Origin: Fidelibacterota bacterium TCS55
GTDB lineage: Bacteria; Fidelibacterota; Marinisomatia; Marinisomatales; TCS55
DNA length: 10,709 nt
Assembly (NCBI GenBank): GCA_905182385.1
Contig: CAJJBS010000014.1
Location: 1 to 10,709, forward strand
Direction: 5' to 3'
Shown: positions 1-6,367 of the stretch, piece after piece
Numbering within the stretch: position 1 is the stretch's first letter
Layout of the letters: the number at the start of each line of letters is the position of its first letter
Notes under the pieces: model-generated
The model's database searches: none
Told to the model about the DNA's origin: nothing
What the model saw: the letters and a program-made list of their open reading frames with translations, nothing else
Program-made: the position numbers and the translations under genes

Positions 1-453
1 TATAAGAGCTCCATTAATTTCTTTATTTGCATTAATAATATCATCAATATTGTTATATAAATGTGGAGAAAACCTTATCGCCTTACCTCTCGTTGAAACG
101 TGAACTTTTCTTTTACAAAGATATTCAACAATTTTATTTGAATCTTTATTTTTAAAATAAGCAGTTACAATGGACGACCTATCTTTCTTATCTGATGAAG
201 TTATAACTGCTGATTGAGAACGAAGATTATCTACTAAGATATCAGCCAATTCTCTATTGTATTTAAAAATTTCTTCAACGCCTATATCATTAATTAAATC
301 TATAGATTTAGCAAATCCTAAAGCACATCCAAAAGCTATTGTACTAAATTCAAATTTTTCTGCTTTATTTAACATCAGTCCAACGTTAGCAGTATTTAGG
401 TAGGTAAAGTTACTTGTAGATGGAAAATCTTTATTTGAGATTAAACGTTTCAT
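1..453 (-). pseudogene. Class V aminotransferase-like gene with the central PLP domain missing (3' end outside window)
   Basis: The frame is open from an ATG at 453 to the window edge (151 codons). Residues about 16-27 (FTYLNTANVGLM) match the N-terminal strand with which class V (SufS/isopenicillin-N-epimerase-like) aminotransferases begin. The next residues, from about 30 on (KAEKFEFSTIAFGCALGFAK, then a 'DIGVEEI' helix and VSTRGKAIRFSPHLYNN near 125-139), match the C-terminal domain, which in full-length members lies some 250 or more residues later. The region with the PLP-binding lysine and cofactor contacts is therefore absent, and the product should not be a working PLP enzyme. The start overlaps the stop of the preceding small membrane gene in an ATGA, which suggests translational coupling. 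It may be an in-frame deletion remnant, a neofunctionalised fragment or an assembly error. Family assignment is fairly sure; pseudogene status is inferred. Confidence 0.7.
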
Positions 454-698
454 GAAAGCCAACGTAAATATCCATAAATATTCATTCCCATTATTATAAA
501 TGACATTACTGCTGTAGAGTAAGCTTTTTTATAAATTGAATAAATTCCAACAAAAACATTACCTAACATCCAAACAATCCAAGAAGACAAAAATTCGTTA
601 GCATTAAGATAATAACCAAATATTACTAAACCTGCACCTAACCAACCCATTAACTTGAATGCTAGTGATTCTGAATTATTTTTAAACCAATTTTTCAT
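450..698 (-). CDS. Small membrane protein with three predicted helices
   Basis: An 82-residue, strongly hydrophobic protein with three likely membrane helices at about residues 13-31, 38-55 and 60-79. It has a charged N-terminus (MKNWFKNN) and a basic loop (KKAY, 57-60). The pattern 'LGN..VGIYSIYKKAYST' followed by 'NIYGYLRW' is reminiscent of small CBU_0592-like membrane proteins and of the PnuC vitamin transporter family, but it is far too short for PnuC and I would not assign transport. There is no Shine-Dalgarno site before the ATG at 698. Its TGA overlaps the ATG of the aminotransferase-like fragment, so the two are probably co-translated. It is separated from the upstream receiver-like gene by 183 nt and may have its own promoter. 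Function unknown. Confidence 0.75.
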   Translation of the reverse strand: MKNWFKNNSESLAFKLMGWLGAGLVIFGYYLNANEFLSSWIVWMLGNVFVGIYSIYKKAYSTAVMSFIIMGMNIYGYLRWLS

Positions 699-881
699 AT
701 TTTAATATACAAATAAAAAAACCTTTTAAGTAAGTTAGGGATTAAAATAAAAGAAATAGCTTCTAGGCTGAATCTATATTTTTATTTGATATTATAATTT
801 TATTTCTTCAAATAACCTCGGTTTTATATTCTTATATTTTTGTTCAAAAGATATAATTTGATTCTTCTTCTCTAAATTTAG
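699..881. other. Intergenic region between receiver-like gene and small membrane gene
   Basis: This AT-rich spacer of 183 nt has no ORF of useful length on either strand. On the minus strand a run of eight T follows AAAAGG near 718-728, but I find no convincing stem before it, so a rho-independent terminator is not supported. A promoter for the two downstream minus-strand genes may lie here, but no clear consensus box is visible. Confidence 0.4.
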
Positions 882-1220
882 TCACTTTAATAAATTTTTA
901 ACTAATGTCTGAATATTCATAACTATTGAAGCATTTGTAACTATGATATCACAGCCTGCATTTTTCATTGCATTATGTGATTCTTTTTTAATCAAATTTT
1001 TATAGCAAATAAGTTTAATCTTAGCTTTTGTTTTAAGCTCTGAAATAAAATCTAAATTATTAAATTTTTTATCGTCAAGATCAATTATAGCTAAAGAACA
1101 TTTATCAGGTAAATCATAAATAGATTCTCCAAAACTAACATTCAGATTAATTGAACTAAGCCTATCAGATAGCTGAGTTCCTTTTTGAAAATTTCTTACA
1201 AATAATATAATATTAGCCAT
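882..1220 (-). CDS. Degenerate response-regulator receiver-like protein (stand-alone)
   Basis: From the ATG at 1220 this is a 112-residue protein. Its beta/alpha alternation fits a single CheY-like receiver fold: strand NIILFV (3-8), strand 42-47 ending in an Asp (LAIID, D47), strand IKLICY (68-73), helix KESHNAMKNAGC, strand DIIV (91-94) and final helix 100-112. D47 sits where the phosphoacceptor would be. The acidic pair that normally follows strand 1 is missing (VRNFQKG instead) and the conserved Lys after strand 5 is replaced (TNAS), so phosphorylation is doubtful. I chose ATG 1220 over an upstream in-frame start at 1253 because it overlaps the DUF309 stop by one base (TGATG) and begins right at strand 1. 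It belongs to the DUF309/MBL gene string. The fold call is from pattern only; the role is unknown. Confidence 0.65.
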   Translation of the reverse strand: MANIILFVRNFQKGTQLSDRLSSINLNVSFGESIYDLPDKCSLAIIDLDDKKFNNLDFISELKTKAKIKLICYKNLIKKESHNAMKNAGCDIIVTNASIVMNIQTLVKNLLK

Positions 1221-1591
1221 CAAAATACTTTCAAAACAGGAACTAAATCCCAATCAAATTCAGAAGATTCTTGAATGTTATCATAAGTCAAACTAACAGC
1301 TTCAATAGCAAACTTTAATTCATTAATATCTATTTGTCTATGTATTCCCTTGTAATCTGAAAATTTACCCTGGCATTTTTTTAATAAGTTCCTTGCTCCA
1401 ATCATATTCCCATTATTTAAATGAACAAAACTTACAGAAAGCTGGATTAGTCCTTGAATGAATTTTCTATCAGGAAGATTATAGTCTGACCATAAATCTT
1501 CCCAAGCTTCATGCGCTTCAAAGTAGTCTCCTTTTTCATATTCATTTAATCCTTTATTAAAAAGAATTTGCATTTCAGAAGCATCACTCAC
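1220..1591 (-). CDS. DUF309 family protein
   Basis: A 123-residue all-helical protein with the DUF309 (PF03745) signature: 'FNKGLNEYEKGDYFEAHEAW' starting at residue 11, with the EAHEAWEDLW core at 25-34, followed by the second helix FIQGLIQLSVSFVHLNNGN (44-62) and an 'ARNLLKKC' helix. The length is close to that of the family. Biochemical function of DUF309 is not established; the His and Glu residues of the EAHE.WE.LW helix resemble a binding site. The longest start is GTG at 1591, which overlaps the end of the MBL gene by 8 nt; an ATG at 1573 would remove six residues and still leave the domain whole. Neither has a Shine-Dalgarno site. The stop shares one base with the next gene's ATG. Family call sure, start uncertain. 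Confidence 0.85.
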   Translation of the reverse strand: MSDASEMQILFNKGLNEYEKGDYFEAHEAWEDLWSDYNLPDRKFIQGLIQLSVSFVHLNNGNMIGARNLLKKCQGKFSDYKGIHRQIDINELKFAIEAVSLTYDNIQESSEFDWDLVPVLKVF

Positions 1592-2432
1592 TGATATTTA
1601 TAGATTCTTTTAATCGATAATGTTTTCCATCAAATTTAACAGTGCAACTTTGATGGATAGGGTCATGTTCAAAAAATAAAATCCATTCTTCTTCAACAAC
1701 TTTAGGTAATAGCTTTCGTTTTTCTTCCATCGTTAATACAGGATTTATATCATATGCCATCACCCATGGTAGTGGAATATGAGCTGCCATTGGAATGAGG
1801 TCTGCTGTGTAAATAATAGTTTTACTAGTATCTTGAATTATAGGCATCATCATTCCTGTTGTATGCCCATAAGACATTTCTATATTTATATTTGTAAGAA
1901 AAGACTCTTTCCCGTCTACCATTTCAATCATTCCATTATCTTGAAGGATTGACCAATCGTCATTTAAAAAACTCCCATTATCTCTTTCGTTCGTCGAATT
2001 TGCAAGCTTCCAATTTTCTTTTTGCATCCAATAGATTGCATTAGGAAAAACTGGTTCAAGTTTACCTTTGACTATTTTGGTATTGCCACCAATATGGTCA
2101 AAATGCATGTGAGTACAAAAGACATCAGTAATATCTTCAGGCTCATAACCATATTTAGCAAGAGAAGTTTTAAGATTTATAGTCTTAGTATCTATTTTAT
2201 AAATTGATTTTAATTTATCTTGCCACTTATCACCATTCCCCGTGTCAATAATTATTTTTTTATTATGACCCACTAATAAAAGAGAGCGAGTAACCATTGC
2301 AATTCTATTTTTATCATCGGGAGGAGCCTCTTTTTCCCACATTGGTTTAGGAATAATTCCAAACATTGCACCACCATCTAGACTGAATCCGCTAGTTTCT
2401 ATACTATAAAGTTCATATCCACCTATATTCAT
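1584..2432 (-). CDS. MBL-fold metallo-hydrolase (lactonase/glyoxalase II-type superfamily)
   Basis: This 282-residue protein has the full metallo-beta-lactamase-fold metal set: HMHFDH (H108, H110, D112, H113), GHTTG (H190), the bridging TAD (D211) and a C-terminal FEHD (H256). The early IIIDTGNGDK (60-69) is the usual strand-turn before the metal motif. The arrangement, with a long N-terminal segment of about 50 residues, fits the stand-alone hydrolase group that includes AHL lactonases and methyl-parathion-hydrolase-like enzymes. The substrate cannot be read from sequence, and quorum-signal cleavage should not be assumed. There is no signal peptide, so it is probably cytoplasmic. The ATG overlaps the stop of the upstream unknown gene (ATGA) and is preceded by AGAGGA at about 9 nt, one of the few Shine-Dalgarno-like sites in the window. 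It lies inside the citrate synthase-led gene string. Confidence 0.9.
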   Translation of the reverse strand: MNIGGYELYSIETSGFSLDGGAMFGIIPKPMWEKEAPPDDKNRIAMVTRSLLLVGHNKKIIIDTGNGDKWQDKLKSIYKIDTKTINLKTSLAKYGYEPEDITDVFCTHMHFDHIGGNTKIVKGKLEPVFPNAIYWMQKENWKLANSTNERDNGSFLNDDWSILQDNGMIEMVDGKESFLTNINIEMSYGHTTGMMMPIIQDTSKTIIYTADLIPMAAHIPLPWVMAYDINPVLTMEEKRKLLPKVVEEEWILFFEHDPIHQSCTVKFDGKHYRLKESINISE

Positions 2433-3310
2433 TTAAATAATTCCTCTATATGTTTAGAAATCACTGAATAGCCCTTCTTTGATGATTTATCTAAAAAAAA
2501 CCTAAGAGACTCTAATTGAATAATTTTAAAATCAAAATCAGGTTTTTCAATGAGATTCTCTGCCAATTCAATAAATAAATTTCCACCACTTTCAATATAA
2601 CTTTCAAGTTCAGTTTGAATATTATAACTATTCTCAGCTTCAATATGAATTGAATCAAACCAATAAGACAACTCTCTTTTTATACCATCGATTCTTATAA
2701 ACTCACCATTCCAAAGTCTATTAGCTGAAGCCATATTAGCTAACAATTGCTTTTCGTGAGGAATTATAAACTTAGGTTGACTCTTTACTTTTTTATGGGG
2801 CTGAGGTAAAGGTGCTTTTACTATTTCATTTAGTAAACAGCGGTTATATGACCATGTTTTGCTTTGATCTTCGTCAAAGTGATGTGCTCGTTGTAAATGA
2901 TAACTCAAAATACCTAGTCTACTAAAGTCTTGAATCGCTAATTCTATTAATACCTCGAGGACTCCTAAACCATTTTTACTTACCCATTGAATCTTAGCTG
3001 CAGAATTTTCCATTTTTTGCAAATCACCACTTTGGCAAGAATCTTCAAGATCTGATATAAAAACAGTAAGACCTATTCCGTCTTTTGCTATGTTATTTAA
3101 GAGAATATTATCATCAGTTCTTTTTGGATATTTTTTAATCAGTTTTTTCATACTATCCAAAAGTATTTTTGAAGGATTTTTACGATTATCACCAATAATA
3201 TTTTTTAGAGCATTTAAAACTATGATTGGGTGCTTATTTGATGGTCCATCATAATTTAAAGTAACAGCTTCATTAAAATATAATTTGATTTTTTTAGAGA
3301 GAGTTTCCAT
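2429..3310 (-). CDS. Unrecognised mostly helical protein, 293 aa
   Basis: I do not recognise this family. The 293-residue protein has no signal peptide or membrane segment and looks mainly alpha-helical. A first half (to about 165) contains a helix pair around IQWVSKNGLGVLEVLIELAI (107-126) and a His-containing stretch YHLQRAHHF (137-145). A basic, proline-containing linker (LPQPHKKVKSQPKF, 168-181) leads to a second helical half ending EELFK. The His residues (H27, H138, H143, H144, H172, H185) could bind a metal or cofactor, but no known motif supports that. The ATG directly abuts the TAA of the lipoprotein gene, with no gap, and the stop overlaps the MBL gene start, so it is almost certainly translated as part of this operon. 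Being an ORF of this length with normal composition makes it a real gene; its role is unknown. Confidence 0.8.
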   Translation of the reverse strand: METLSKKIKLYFNEAVTLNYDGPSNKHPIIVLNALKNIIGDNRKNPSKILLDSMKKLIKKYPKRTDDNILLNNIAKDGIGLTVFISDLEDSCQSGDLQKMENSAAKIQWVSKNGLGVLEVLIELAIQDFSRLGILSYHLQRAHHFDEDQSKTWSYNRCLLNEIVKAPLPQPHKKVKSQPKFIIPHEKQLLANMASANRLWNGEFIRIDGIKRELSYWFDSIHIEAENSYNIQTELESYIESGGNLFIELAENLIEKPDFDFKIIQLESLRFFLDKSSKKGYSVISKHIEELFK

Positions 3311-3988
3311 TTATTTTTTTTTCTTTGGTGCATCTAGATCAAAAAAAATGCTTAATGAAAGGCCAGTTAACCGTGAATATTCTGATGGAAAACCAGTTGC
3401 AGAATCTTTAAAAGGTTTATCAATAAAGCGAGGTGAGACGCCTTCAGCTGTAGGGTCCCATTTCAGGTTAAATAATTCAGAAATTGGAATAGAAGTAGGA
3501 TCATGGAAATAACCAAATTCCATTCCCCATCTGGGATTACCTTGAAAACCCATAAGAAGACCAAGTCGGTTACTTGTATGATTTGTAATTCCATTTTGTA
3601 TTATCATTCCCCTAAGTCCCCACCACCTTGACTTTAAAAAACCATCATTTCCTTTTTTTGTTTTAAATTTATAATAAGTAGCATCAATATTATAATTTGG
3701 GTTTAAGGACCATGCAAGATTGATTAAATCCCATTTATTATCTTTTTTATAAACAACTCTACTATAATCAATTCCACTACCATAAACTGGTAATCCTACA
3801 CGAAACCCAATTTCGCTTTTATCTGAGATACCTTTTCTAACCCATAAATAAGGGAAAATATTTTCGCTGGATAAAGCGTACCCCTTTTTAACCTTGCCTG
3901 GCTCAGGTAAATGTGGGTTTATAGTTGGGTGTGAAGCGCAACTTACCAATAATAGCAATGAAATGGCTTTAAGAGTTAAATCTCCCAT
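3311..3988 (-). CDS. Probable outer-membrane lipoprotein with beta-rich body
   Basis: With the ATG at 3988 this is a 225-residue protein beginning MGDLTLKAISLLLLVSC, a short lipoprotein signal with lipobox LVSC (Cys 17). A GTG at 4006 would add six residues (MSYFLP) in front of an already sufficient signal, so I prefer the ATG. The mature part is rich in alternating hydrophobic and polar residues with aromatic girdle-like Trp and Tyr (for example IFPYLWVRKG, SEIGFRVGLPVYGSG, RLGLLMGFQGNPRWGMEFGY, LTGLSLSIFFDLD), which looks like strands of a small barrel or beta sandwich. It ends in a lysine tail (PKKKK). Export and lipidation would place it in the envelope, probably the outer membrane. It follows citrate synthase by 39 nt (21 nt from the GTG) and abuts the next gene. 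No specific family is recognised. Confidence 0.75.
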   Translation of the reverse strand: MGDLTLKAISLLLLVSCASHPTINPHLPEPGKVKKGYALSSENIFPYLWVRKGISDKSEIGFRVGLPVYGSGIDYSRVVYKKDNKWDLINLAWSLNPNYNIDATYYKFKTKKGNDGFLKSRWWGLRGMIIQNGITNHTSNRLGLLMGFQGNPRWGMEFGYFHDPTSIPISELFNLKWDPTAEGVSPRFIDKPFKDSATGFPSEYSRLTGLSLSIFFDLDAPKKKK

Positions 3989-4027
3989 GGGCAAAAAATA
4001 AGACACTTATAAACAAGAAAAAACTAA

Positions 4028-5287
4028 TCAGGTATTATTTTTAATCCATTCTGTAGTTACTGATTTGGGGCGAGTTATGGGTATTCCCATTGCTCTATTA
4101 ATAACCATTTGAGCTATTATTCCCATGGCTCTTGAAATACTAAAAAGCACTGTATAATAATTGAATTCTTTTAAACCATAATGATAAAGTAATGAGCCTG
4201 ATGCGGCATCTACATTAGGCCATGGATTTTTAGCCTTTCCTTGCTCTTGTAAAACTGGTGGAACTACTCTAAATAAAGATTCAACAATTGAAAATACATC
4301 ATCATTTATAATATAATTTTTTCCAAAATCCATAAATGCTGAAAATCTTGGGTCTGGGCATCGAAGGACTGCATGACCATAGCCAGGTATTACTCTACCA
4401 CTATTAAGACGGTCCCAACAAAAATCTTTAAGTTCTTTTTCAGAGGGAACACCTCTAAAGTGTTCTTGCACATCCAAAACAAATTTTAAACATTCTTGAT
4501 TTGCTAATCCATGCAAAGGACCAGCTAGACCATTTAATCCTGCAGCAACTGATAGAAAAGGGGATGAAAGTGCAGAGGCAACAGTTAGAGAACTGAATGC
4601 GCTTACATTTCCTCCTTCATGATCACAGTGAAGCATAAGATAAAGACGCATTAACTTCTTAAAATCTTCATTTTGAATCCCAAGCATGTGTGCAAAGTTT
4701 TCTGACCAATCTAAAGTCTTATCTGGTTCAATTCGAGCACCTTTATTATAGCGCATCCTATATATACCTGCAGCTATTCCAGGAATTACGCCTAATAAAC
4801 TTAGACCATCTTCTAAAGTCCATTTCCACAAATCTGTTTTTGGAGTGCCGGCATTATATTTTTTTACAAAAATACTATCTACTTGTAAACTTTGGATTGC
4901 AATCGTGAGCATAGTCATAGGATGAGAATTCTCTGGCATTGATTCAAGAATTTTCCAAATGTATTCAGGTACCTTTTGGTTATTTTTAAATTGATCTTGA
5001 ATATCATTAAGACTTCTAGAGTCTGGTAATTCGCCGGTTAATAATAAATAGAATACTTCTTCAGGTGAGATATGAGATATGTCCCTTAAAGGATACCCTC
5101 GAATGATCAATCCACTATCAGCTGAAACAGCTGAAGTCTCACATGTTAAGCCTTTTACACCACGCATACCACCATATGCTTGTGAAACAGTGACTTTACT
5201 AATAATCTTCTGTCCTTTTTCTTTAATGACAGAATCAATTTCTTGTTGCCAAATAACTATTTTTTCAGAAAGAATTTTTTGGAGCAT
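4028..5287 (-). CDS. gltA: Citrate synthase, type I (eukaryote-like)
   Basis: This enzyme condenses acetyl-CoA and oxaloacetate to citrate, the entry reaction of the TCA cycle, in the cytoplasm. The 419 residues lack a mitochondrial presequence and match the eukaryote-type (type I) subfamily rather than the allosteric E. coli type: GGMRGVKGL (39-47), HCDHEGGNVSAF (220-231), GLAGPLHGLANQE (253-265), PGYGHAVLRCPDPR (301-314), NPWPNVDAASG (354-364), YYTVLFSISRAMG (377-389) and IPITRPKSV near the end. The catalytic triad is intact: H259, H305 and D360. Two places where mitochondrial enzymes usually have Ser and His carry other residues (C221, and A362 in NVDAASG). The ATG at 5287 has no Shine-Dalgarno site. 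It is the first gene of the minus-strand string down to 882, and a tandem repeat lies just upstream. Confident call; the symbol is the generic one. Confidence 0.95.
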   Translation of the reverse strand: MLQKILSEKIVIWQQEIDSVIKEKGQKIISKVTVSQAYGGMRGVKGLTCETSAVSADSGLIIRGYPLRDISHISPEEVFYLLLTGELPDSRSLNDIQDQFKNNQKVPEYIWKILESMPENSHPMTMLTIAIQSLQVDSIFVKKYNAGTPKTDLWKWTLEDGLSLLGVIPGIAAGIYRMRYNKGARIEPDKTLDWSENFAHMLGIQNEDFKKLMRLYLMLHCDHEGGNVSAFSSLTVASALSSPFLSVAAGLNGLAGPLHGLANQECLKFVLDVQEHFRGVPSEKELKDFCWDRLNSGRVIPGYGHAVLRCPDPRFSAFMDFGKNYIINDDVFSIVESLFRVVPPVLQEQGKAKNPWPNVDAASGSLLYHYGLKEFNYYTVLFSISRAMGIIAQMVINRAMGIPITRPKSVTTEWIKNNT

Positions 5288-5313
5288 AATTTTATGTAGC
5301 AGTTAAAAAAGTT

Positions 5314-5342
5314 AATTAAAGAATTAAAGAATTAAAGAATTT
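5314..5342. repeat. Short tandem repeat, 8-bp unit AATTAAAG, about 3.5 copies
   Basis: Three exact copies of AATTAAAG stand at 5314-5321, 5322-5329 and 5330-5337, followed by a partial copy (AAT plus TT). The array ends 27 nt upstream of the citrate synthase start and so lies in its probable promoter or leader. On the minus strand the unit reads CTTTAATT. It may simply be slipped-strand expansion of AT-rich spacer DNA, or it could vary promoter spacing. Confidence 0.85.
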
Positions 5343-5369
5343 ATAAAAATTTGGACATTAAATATCATT

Positions 5370-5516
5370 CTAATACTTAAGAATATTAATATAATCATCA
5401 AATGAGTTTAAAACTTTATCTGATAGCAGACTAATTCTCCCTCTATTAATATTTTTAATAAGAACACAAGAATTTGAAGCTAAACCATATTTTTTTCTCA
5501 TAATAAGTGAAACCAT
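5370..5516 (-). CDS. Doubtful small ORF (48 codons) behind the nucleotidyltransferase gene
   Basis: An ATG at 5516 opens 48 codons ending in TAG at 5370, starting 28 nt after the nucleotidyltransferase stop; a second ATG lies five codons further in. The predicted peptide (begins MVSLIMRKKYGL, ends DDYINILKY) has a mixed, protein-like composition but no domain I know. A run of seven A lies near its start, and another frame is open from directly behind the nucleotidyltransferase stop up to that run and beyond (LFTDHLIHGFTYYEKK), so this might instead be the remnant of a frameshifted gene. No ribosome binding site is seen. It may be chance. Confidence 0.25.
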   Translation of the reverse strand: MVSLIMRKKYGLASNSCVLIKNINRGRISLLSDKVLNSFDDYINILKY

Positions 5517-5544
5517 GAATTAAATGGTCAGTAAACAAATTATA

Positions 5545-6273
5545 TTAATTAAACCAATCCGACTTTACTAGTTCATGTGCTTTTTCAAGATCCTCAACAA
5601 AATCAATTTCTATACAAGGTAAATCAGATATATCTTCATAATAAATTTTATGCTTAGACATAAGTGGATGGATAGCAGCTTCAAAATAGTCTGAATTTCC
5701 ACCTGAAGCAATTAAACGCTCTAAAGAATTCATGAATTTACTAGATATTTCTTTAGAAAATTTGGCAACTCCAATAAATTCACCTAAAGAATTATCTTCA
5801 ATTAATTCTTTACCAATTGCTACAACACGATTGCCTTCACCTTCTACAACCTTTACCTCTTCACGTCCACAAGGTTTAATATCAACTGCGAGTACAGTGT
5901 TGTAATTTGAATTAATTACTCTAGTTAAAACTTCTTTTGGATAAAGAACATCTGCATTCATTAATAAAAATTCTTCATTATTAATAAAATCACTACAAAG
6001 CCTTAATGAAAAAGCTGTATTTGTTTCAAAATAATGATGATTAATAACAAATTTAACATTTAAATCAGGAAAATTGCTTTTCACATGATCAATGATTAAT
6101 TCACGGTAATAACCTACAATAATAATAACTTCATTAATATTTGAAGATTGTAAGCTCATTAATTGTCTATCAAGTATAGCTTTATCGCCAACTTTTATAA
6201 GACATTTAGGAATTTCATAAGTTAAGGGGTAAAGTCGTCGTGACACTCCTGCTGCAAGTATTACTGATTTCAT
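5545..6273 (-). CDS. Nucleotidyltransferase of the phosphocholine cytidylyltransferase (LicC-like) family
   Basis: This 242-residue GT-A-like NTP transferase activates a phosphorylated small molecule or sugar as a nucleotide-diphosphate donor. The N-terminal signature is ILAAGVSRRLYPLTYEIPKC (5-24), containing the LAAG loop, R12/R13 and K23. NHHYFETNTAFSL (78-90) and the metal-binding MNADVLYP (D108) follow, and CIEIDFVEDLEKA (220-232) near the C-terminus is the 'EID..EDL' element typical of LicC-like enzymes. The length agrees with complete stand-alone members. Within this family, known products include CDP-choline and CDP-phosphoglutamine (Campylobacter phosphoramidate pathway); sequence alone does not tell the substrate. 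It is divergent from the YejM-like gene. A GGAG is seen about 14 nt before the ATG, too far for a normal ribosome site. The nearby CDP-glycerol transferase-family gene suggests a CDP-linked donor for surface glycan modification, which is inference. Confidence 0.85.
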   Translation of the reverse strand: MKSVILAAGVSRRLYPLTYEIPKCLIKVGDKAILDRQLMSLQSSNINEVIIIVGYYRELIIDHVKSNFPDLNVKFVINHHYFETNTAFSLRLCSDFINNEEFLLMNADVLYPKEVLTRVINSNYNTVLAVDIKPCGREEVKVVEGEGNRVVAIGKELIEDNSLGEFIGVAKFSKEISSKFMNSLERLIASGGNSDYFEAAIHPLMSKHKIYYEDISDLPCIEIDFVEDLEKAHELVKSDWFN

Positions 6274-6367
6274 AGTAGTGAAATTAACTCCGATAGTTAT
6301 TGTGATGAAAAATATTTTATAAGGTTAATTTGCAACATAATTTTTTAATGAAAAAGATAGATTTAAA
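6274..6367. promoter_or_regulatory. Divergent promoter region, boxes not resolved
   Basis: The 94 nt separate the starts of the minus-strand nucleotidyltransferase and the plus-strand YejM-like gene, so both should be transcribed from here. The stretch is AT-rich. TTAATTTG at 6325-6332 is one base away from the Bacteroidota -7 consensus TAnnTTTG, but no well-spaced partner is present, and no good sigma-70 pair was found either. The location is sure; exact sites are not. Confidence 0.4.

Noticed and set aside
1221..1253. Upstream extension of the receiver-like gene to 1253
   Set aside because: The extra 11 residues precede the first strand of the fold and would overlap DUF309 by 34 nt; the TGATG start at 1220 is more natural.
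2022..2207. Plus-strand ORF antisense to the MBL gene
   Set aside because: It lies wholly inside a gene with intact catalytic motifs on the other strand and has no recognisable protein features.
3285..3512. Plus-strand ORF over the lipoprotein gene end
   Set aside because: Shadow of the lipoprotein and 293-residue genes; no independent support.
4028..5287. 2-methylcitrate synthase as an alternative to citrate synthase
   Set aside because: The motifs are those of type I eukaryote-like citrate synthase, and no prpB or prpD-like neighbour is present.
4690..5306. Two plus-strand ORFs (4690-4908, 5079-5306) within citrate synthase
   Set aside because: Citrate synthase is certain on the minus strand and these show no domain or start signal.
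5512..5528. Small inverted repeat ACCAT/ATGGT as a terminator for the nucleotidyltransferase gene
   Set aside because: Only 5 bp of stem and no T-run follows it on the minus strand.
6325..6332. TTAATTTG as a Bacteroidota-type promoter box
   Set aside because: It is one mismatch from the consensus in very AT-rich DNA and lacks a partner at the usual spacing; kept only as a remark.
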